Source of the DNA: Chloroflexota bacterium
Lineage (GTDB): Bacteria > Chloroflexota > Anaerolineae > Anaerolineales > Villigracilaceae
Reading direction: 5' to 3'
Length of the DNA stretch: 10,000 bases
Assembly: GCA_020217065.1 (NCBI GenBank)
Contig: JAIWOB010000134.1
Location: forward strand, 1-10,000
Shown: positions 6,591 through 10,000 of the stretch, in pieces
Layout: each line of letters begins with the position of its first letter
How positions within the stretch are numbered: position 1 is the first letter of the stretch
Made by a program: the position numbers and the translations under genes
The notes under the pieces: model-generated
Told to the model about the DNA's origin: nothing
The model's database searches: none
What the model saw: the letters and a program-made list of their open reading frames with translations, nothing else

Positions 6591-7703
6591 ATGGACTGGA
6601 AACGTTTTGGATTTATCGGGCTGGTCATCGTCGTGCTGCTCGGCACGGTGGTCATGATTGGACAGGTCAAACAGGCGCCGCTGCTGATTATTACCAGTAT
6701 GCTGGCGACCACCATCGCAGTGGCGACTCCATTAACCCTCGGCGCGCTCTCCGGCGTGTTTTGCGAACGCTCCGGCGTGGTCAATATCGGCATTGAAGGC
6801 ATGATGCTTGCCGCCGCCTTCTTCGGCTGGCTGAGCGGAATTTACATGTATCACATTTTCAAACTTCCGCCGCCCGTATGCATCGGACTGGGCGTGTTCT
6901 TCGCCGTCCTTACCGGCGGTTTGATGGCGCTGCTTCACGCCGCGCTTTCGATTACCTTCAAGGTGGACCAGATTATCGGCGGCACGGTCATCAACATCCT
7001 CGCCGTGGGGCTGACCGGGTTTCTCAACCGCCAACTGTTTTTCGGCAAAGGCAGCGTGTTTGGCGGCACGGTTCCTTCTTCGCCCGGCGTTTTGCCCACC
7101 ATCCACGTCCCAATCACCGAGCTCTTCGGCGGGATATGCGGCGGAGCGGCGTCCTGCCTGGAAAATGTTCAAGCCGTCAACCGCGTCTTCGACCAAAAAC
7201 CGATTGCCATGACCGCCATCCTGCTGGTGTTCTTCTCGCATTATGTCCTGTTTAACACCCGCTGGGGACTGCGTAGCCGCGCCGTCGGCGAACACCCGAA
7301 AGCGGCGGACACGGTCGGCATCAACGTCGTCATGATGCGTTACGCCAATGTCGTCATCGGAGGATTGTTCGCAGGATTGGCAGGCGCGTACTTCACCATC
7401 GAATCCGTTCCTTCCTTTGAGCCTTTGCTCACCAACGGACGGGGCTTCATCTCTCTGGCGGCGATGATTTTCGGCAACTGGACTCCCATCGGCGCCTGGG
7501 CTGCCGCGCTGGTCTTTGGCGCGTCTCAGGCTTTGCTTATCAACATGCAAATTTTCCGCGACGTAATTCCCCCGCAGTGGGCGTTCCTTCAGGAATCCTA
7601 CATCGTCGGGCTGACGCCCTACCTTCTCACCATGTTCATCCTGACGGGCGTCATCGGAAAGACCACTCCGCCCGCCGCAGACGGCGTTCCATACGAAAAG
7701 TAG
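6591..7703 (+). CDS. ABC importer permease, nucleoside type (NupQ/YufQ-like)
   Basis: This 370-residue second permease subunit, also of the BPD_transp_2 family, would pair with the upstream permease. Family marks are ERSGVVNIGIEGMML at 59-73, DQIIGGTVINILAVGLT at 126-142, the coupling loop TRWGLRSRAVGEHPKAADTV at 223-242, and GRGFISLAAMIFGNWTP at 283-299. An insertion at about 155-205 contains two Cys (183 and 189) and joins helices; it probably lies outside the membrane. The first helix is at 7-24. AGGAGG (6581-6586) lies 4 bases before the ATG and overlaps the previous stop, and the gap between the genes is 8 bases, so translation is probably coupled and the subunits made in equal amounts. 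Confidence 0.93.
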   Translation: MDWKRFGFIGLVIVVLLGTVVMIGQVKQAPLLIITSMLATTIAVATPLTLGALSGVFCERSGVVNIGIEGMMLAAAFFGWLSGIYMYHIFKLPPPVCIGLGVFFAVLTGGLMALLHAALSITFKVDQIIGGTVINILAVGLTGFLNRQLFFGKGSVFGGTVPSSPGVLPTIHVPITELFGGICGGAASCLENVQAVNRVFDQKPIAMTAILLVFFSHYVLFNTRWGLRSRAVGEHPKAADTVGINVVMMRYANVVIGGLFAGLAGAYFTIESVPSFEPLLTNGRGFISLAAMIFGNWTPIGAWAAALVFGASQALLINMQIFRDVIPPQWAFLQESYIVGLTPYLLTMFILTGVIGKTTPPAADGVPYEK

Positions 7704-7712
7704 GAGACAGCC

Positions 7713-9254
7713 ATGAGCGATAACACCACTACCCCGCAGGTCGTCCTCGAAGTTCGCGGCGTCAGCAAACAATTTCCCGGCGTTCTCGCCAACGACAACA
7801 TCAATTTCGACCTCCGCAAAGGCGAAATTCACGCCTTGCTTGGCGAAAACGGCGCGGGCAAAAGCACGCTGATGAATCTCATCTATGGGCTGCATCGCCC
7901 CGACAAAGGCGAATTCATCGTCAACGGAAAACCCGCCGTCATTCATTCGCCCAACGATTCAATCGCTCTCGGCATCGGCATGGTGCATCAGCACTTCATG
8001 CTTATTCCCGTTTTCACCGTCGCGGAAAACATCATGCTGGGCGATGAAACGGTAAAACGCGGCTCCCTCGACCGCGCCGCCGTCGCCGCCAAAATCCGCC
8101 AAATCTCCGGGCAATATGGCTTGGATGTGGAACCCAACGCCATCGTCGGCGACCTTCCCGTCGGCATTCAACAGCGCGTCGAAATCCTCAAGACCTTATA
8201 CCGAAAAGCCAACATCGTGATTCTCGATGAGCCGACGGCGGTGTTGACCCCGCAGGAGGCGGAAGACCTGTTCCGCATCATGCGCGACCTGACCGCGCGC
8301 GGCGTCTCCATCATCTTTATCACCCACAAACTGAAGGAAGTGCTTGCCGTGTCGGACCGTATCACGGTCATGCGGGGCGGACGCGTCGTCAACACCGTGA
8401 CCCCTGCGGAGACAAACTCAGCCCAATTGGCGAACATGATGGTTGGGCGGCAGGTTATTTTGACCGTGGACAAACAGGAGCGTGAAGCCGCCGAGGAAAC
8501 GCTCATCGTGGAAAATCTCACCGTCCGCGACCAGCGCGATTTGGAAACCGTTCACGGCGTTTCGTTTTCGGTGCGCGCCGGCGAAGTGCTTGGAATCGCG
8601 GGCGTTCAAGGCAACGGTCAGACCGAACTCTCTGAGGCGCTCACGGGGCTGCGCCATCCCACCGGAGGAAAAGTAACCATCGCCGGCAAAGACTTGACAG
8701 GCAAAACGCCCCGCGCCATGACCGAAGCGGGACTGGCTCACATTCCCGAAGACCGCCAGCGGCACGGACTGGTGTTGAGTTACAGCATTACCGACAACAT
8801 GGTTTTGTGCGATTATTACCGCCCGCCCTTTAGCCAAAGAGGAGTCATTCAACCTAAAGCGCTGGACGATTACGCCCGCAGGCTGATTCAAGCGTTCGAT
8901 GTGCGCACGCCCTCGCCCTTTGTCCAAGCGGGGAAACTCTCCGGCGGCAACCAGCAAAAGGTGATTGTGGCGCGCGAACTCAGCCGCAAAGGGGTAAAGC
9001 TGGTCATCGCCAACCAACCCACTCGCGGGTTGGACGTCGGCTCCATTGAATACATCCACAGCGAAATCGTCAAAATGCGCGACCACGGGATTGCGGTATT
9101 GCTCATCTCCGCCGAACTGGATGAAATCATGGCGCTCTCGGATAGAATTGCGGTCATGTATCGCGGTCAAATTGTGGCGATTGTAAACGCGAAGGAAACC
9201 ACCCGCGAAAAACTTGGCTTGCTGATGGCGGGCGCGCACGCGGAAACCGCATAA
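7713..9254 (+). CDS. ABC importer ATPase with two ATP-binding domains (NupO/YufO-like)
   Basis: This 513-residue cytoplasmic ATPase powers the importer and joins two nucleotide-binding domains in one chain, as in RbsA, MglA and NupO. Domain 1 has Walker A GENGAGKST at 44-52, a signature-like VGIQQR at 150-155 in place of LSGGQ, Walker B IVILDEPT at 168-175 and H-loop His205. Domain 2 (about 264-510) has a degenerate Walker A, GVQGNGQTE at 297-305, where Gln303 replaces the lysine. It has a proper signature, LSGGNQQK at 409-416, an altered Walker B (IANQPT, Asn-Gln for Asp-Glu) and Ala467 at the H-loop. These losses are normal for the family and imply one working hydrolysis site, formed by Walker A of domain 1 with the signature of domain 2. 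AGGAGA (7702-7707) overlaps the previous stop and lies 5 bases before the ATG. The operon ends here at a terminator, with no substrate-binding protein gene. Confidence 0.94.
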   Translation: MSDNTTTPQVVLEVRGVSKQFPGVLANDNINFDLRKGEIHALLGENGAGKSTLMNLIYGLHRPDKGEFIVNGKPAVIHSPNDSIALGIGMVHQHFMLIPVFTVAENIMLGDETVKRGSLDRAAVAAKIRQISGQYGLDVEPNAIVGDLPVGIQQRVEILKTLYRKANIVILDEPTAVLTPQEAEDLFRIMRDLTARGVSIIFITHKLKEVLAVSDRITVMRGGRVVNTVTPAETNSAQLANMMVGRQVILTVDKQEREAAEETLIVENLTVRDQRDLETVHGVSFSVRAGEVLGIAGVQGNGQTELSEALTGLRHPTGGKVTIAGKDLTGKTPRAMTEAGLAHIPEDRQRHGLVLSYSITDNMVLCDYYRPPFSQRGVIQPKALDDYARRLIQAFDVRTPSPFVQAGKLSGGNQQKVIVARELSRKGVKLVIANQPTRGLDVGSIEYIHSEIVKMRDHGIAVLLISAELDEIMALSDRIAVMYRGQIVAIVNAKETTREKLGLLMAGAHAETA

Positions 9255-9276
9255 CGCCTTCAAATTCAATTGTTTC

Positions 9277-9310
9277 AAAACAGGAGTTTTCGCCAAACTC
9301 CTGTTTTTTT
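9277..9310 (+). terminator. Rho-independent terminator of the ABC importer operon
   Basis: AAAACAGGAGTTT (9277-9289) pairs perfectly with AAACTCCTGTTTT (9295-9307) around a TCGCC loop. The T-run spans 9304-9310. It lies 22 bases after the ATPase stop and marks the end of the operon. Confidence 0.92.
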
Positions 9311-9376
9311 CGGGAACATTTGAAATAAAGTCTTCGTCTTCCGTCATACCGCCGCTGCGCGGCGCCCAACCTGCGG

Positions 9377-9382
9377 TAAAAT
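9377..9382 (+). promoter_or_regulatory. Putative -10 box of the lipoprotein gene
   Basis: TAAAAT in the context GGTAAAAT, the same 8-mer as in front of the XPB-like gene (3730-3737). No -35 element is visible; the -35 region falls in a GC-rich hairpin, GCCGC-TGC-GCGGC (9351-9363). The start codon is 24 bases beyond the box. Confidence 0.35.
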
Positions 9383-9406
9383 TTCCCGCGAAGAAGGAGA
9401 ACCATT

Positions 9407-10000
9407 ATGAAAAACAAAACGAGTTTGGTCAGCCTTTTTATTATTCTTATAATATTTGCAAGCGGATGCAACCTGCCGTCTACAAATCCGCAGGACATCG
9501 CCAGCACCGCCGCCGCCGAAACGGTGCAGGCGCTTTTGAGCGCTACGCCTGCCGTCACGGCGAGTTTCACGCCCCTGCCCCTCCCCGCCACGCTGACGCC
9601 AATTCCCCTTCCCGTTTCGACGAACACCCCCGCGCCCACAGCCACGACCAACTGCAACGTCGCGCAATTTATCGCCGACGTCACCATCCCGGACGGGACG
9701 GTGATGACCCCCAATCAGACGTTTACAAAGAAGTGGCGCATTAAAAATATCGGCTCTTGTACGTGGAGTGGATTTTCGCTGGTGTTCGACAGCGGCGAAG
9801 CGATGGGCGGTCCCGCTTCAAAGCCCATCAGCACAGTCAATCCCGGTCAGGAAGTTGACCTTGAAGTCAACCTGACCGCGCCCGCCGCCCCCGGCGCGTA
9901 TCGCGGCTATTGGCGCGTCAATACAAACGGCAACGTACTTGTGCCAATGGTCAACGGCTATCAGGGAAAGTCCTTCTATGTGGATATCAAGGTGCAAAAC
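9407..10000 (+). CDS. Lipoprotein with NBR1-type Ig-like domain, 3'-truncated
   Basis: The frame is open from ATG 9407 to the window edge (198 residues, no stop). AGGAG (9395-9399) lies 7 bases upstream of the ATG. The N-terminus is a lipoprotein signal peptide: MKNK, a hydrophobic run, then ASGC with Cys21 as the lipidation site. Residues 46-81 form a Pro/Thr/Ala-rich spacer typical of surface-exposed proteins. Residues 83-197 match the Ig-like beta-sandwich first described in NBR1 (next to BRCA1): FTKKWRIKNIGSCTWSGF, then GGPASKPISTVNPGQEVDL, then APGAYRGYWRVNTNGN. The conserved tryptophans are Trp110, Trp120 and Trp169. Cys83 and Cys118 could form a disulfide bond. The protein is probably anchored on the outer face of the membrane as a binding or structural module; its ligand is unknown. 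It lies after the importer terminator with its own putative promoter, and it is not a BmpA-type substrate-binding protein. Confidence 0.88.
   Translation, partial: MKNKTSLVSLFIILIIFASGCNLPSTNPQDIASTAAAETVQALLSATPAVTASFTPLPLPATLTPIPLPVSTNTPAPTATTNCNVAQFIADVTIPDGTVMTPNQTFTKKWRIKNIGSCTWSGFSLVFDSGEAMGGPASKPISTVNPGQEVDLEVNLTAPAAPGAYRGYWRVNTNGNVLVPMVNGYQGKSFYVDIKVQN

Noticed and set aside
6732..7946. 404-codon open frame on the - strand
   Set aside because: It lies antisense to the second permease and the start of the ATPase, both of which carry clear family motifs. Its composition (rich in Asp, His, Gly, Gln, Arg) is typical of a shadow of GC-rich coding DNA.
8007..9180. Loss of catalytic residues in the second ATPase domain as a sign of gene decay
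   Set aside because: The Lys-to-Gln change in Walker A and the altered Walker B are normal for double-domain ATPases of the RbsA/NupO type, and the frame is intact.
8418..9347. 309-codon open frame on the - strand
   Set aside because: Antisense to the second domain of the importer ATPase, and it runs through the operon terminator.
9351..9363. GCCGC-TGC-GCGGC hairpin
   Set aside because: Five-base stem with a three-base loop and no T-run. It is short enough to be chance in GC-rich DNA, so it is noted only with the lipoprotein promoter.
1..10000. CRISPR arrays, tRNA or rRNA genes, insertion sequences, toxin-antitoxin or defence genes
   Set aside because: I saw no regularly spaced repeats, cloverleaf-like sequences, transposase motifs or defence-type proteins on either strand.

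Overview
The window reads as ordinary chromosomal DNA from a bacterium of the phylum Chloroflexota, most likely class Anaerolineae. This is inferred, not proven. The pointers are moderately high G+C, a Ycf45-type ATPase with a C-terminal R3H domain, a helicase-less XPB/Ssl2-like protein, and a lipoprotein with a Pro/Thr-rich linker followed by an NBR1-type Ig-like domain. There are seven protein genes. The first is cut at its 5' end by the window edge and the last is cut at its 3' end. I see no rRNA, tRNA, CRISPR array, insertion sequence or phage gene, and no gene-free stretch longer than about 175 bases.

Layout. (1) 2-535, +: end of a membrane protein with two helices and a PH-like beta domain. 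(2) 708-2330, +: Ycf45/SpoIIIAA-like P-loop ATPase with an R3H domain, behind a TATAAT box and a leader of about 125 nt that lacks a Shine-Dalgarno sequence. A very strong hairpin terminator (2352-2400) separates it from the convergent next gene. (3) 2415-3563, -: membrane-anchored HtrA/DegP-type serine protease with one PDZ domain. (4) 3747-5324, +: XPB/Ssl2-like protein without helicase motor motifs; its -10 box lies so close to the ATG that the transcript is probably leaderless or nearly so. It ends at a hairpin terminator (5325-5369). (5) 5455-9254, +: a compact three-gene operon for a nucleoside-type ABC importer (permease, permease, double-domain ATPase), with an extended -10 promoter in front and a terminator at 9277-9310. 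(6) 9407 to the window edge, +: lipoprotein with an NBR1-type Ig-like domain.

How the genes fit together. Only the three ABC genes form a clear functional unit. The intergenic gaps are 8 and 9 nt, and each internal ribosome site overlaps the previous stop codon. The importer resembles Bacillus NupOPQ/YufOPQ and would take up nucleosides or related compounds, but the BmpA-type binding lipoprotein it should need is not in the window. The HtrA protease and the NBR1-Ig lipoprotein belong to the cell envelope. The two nucleic-acid-type proteins (R3H ATPase and XPB-like protein) are separate transcription units. I found no strong evidence for an undescribed multi-gene system. The most interesting points are the start-codon and promoter arrangements and the poorly understood R3H-ATPase and XPB-like proteins.
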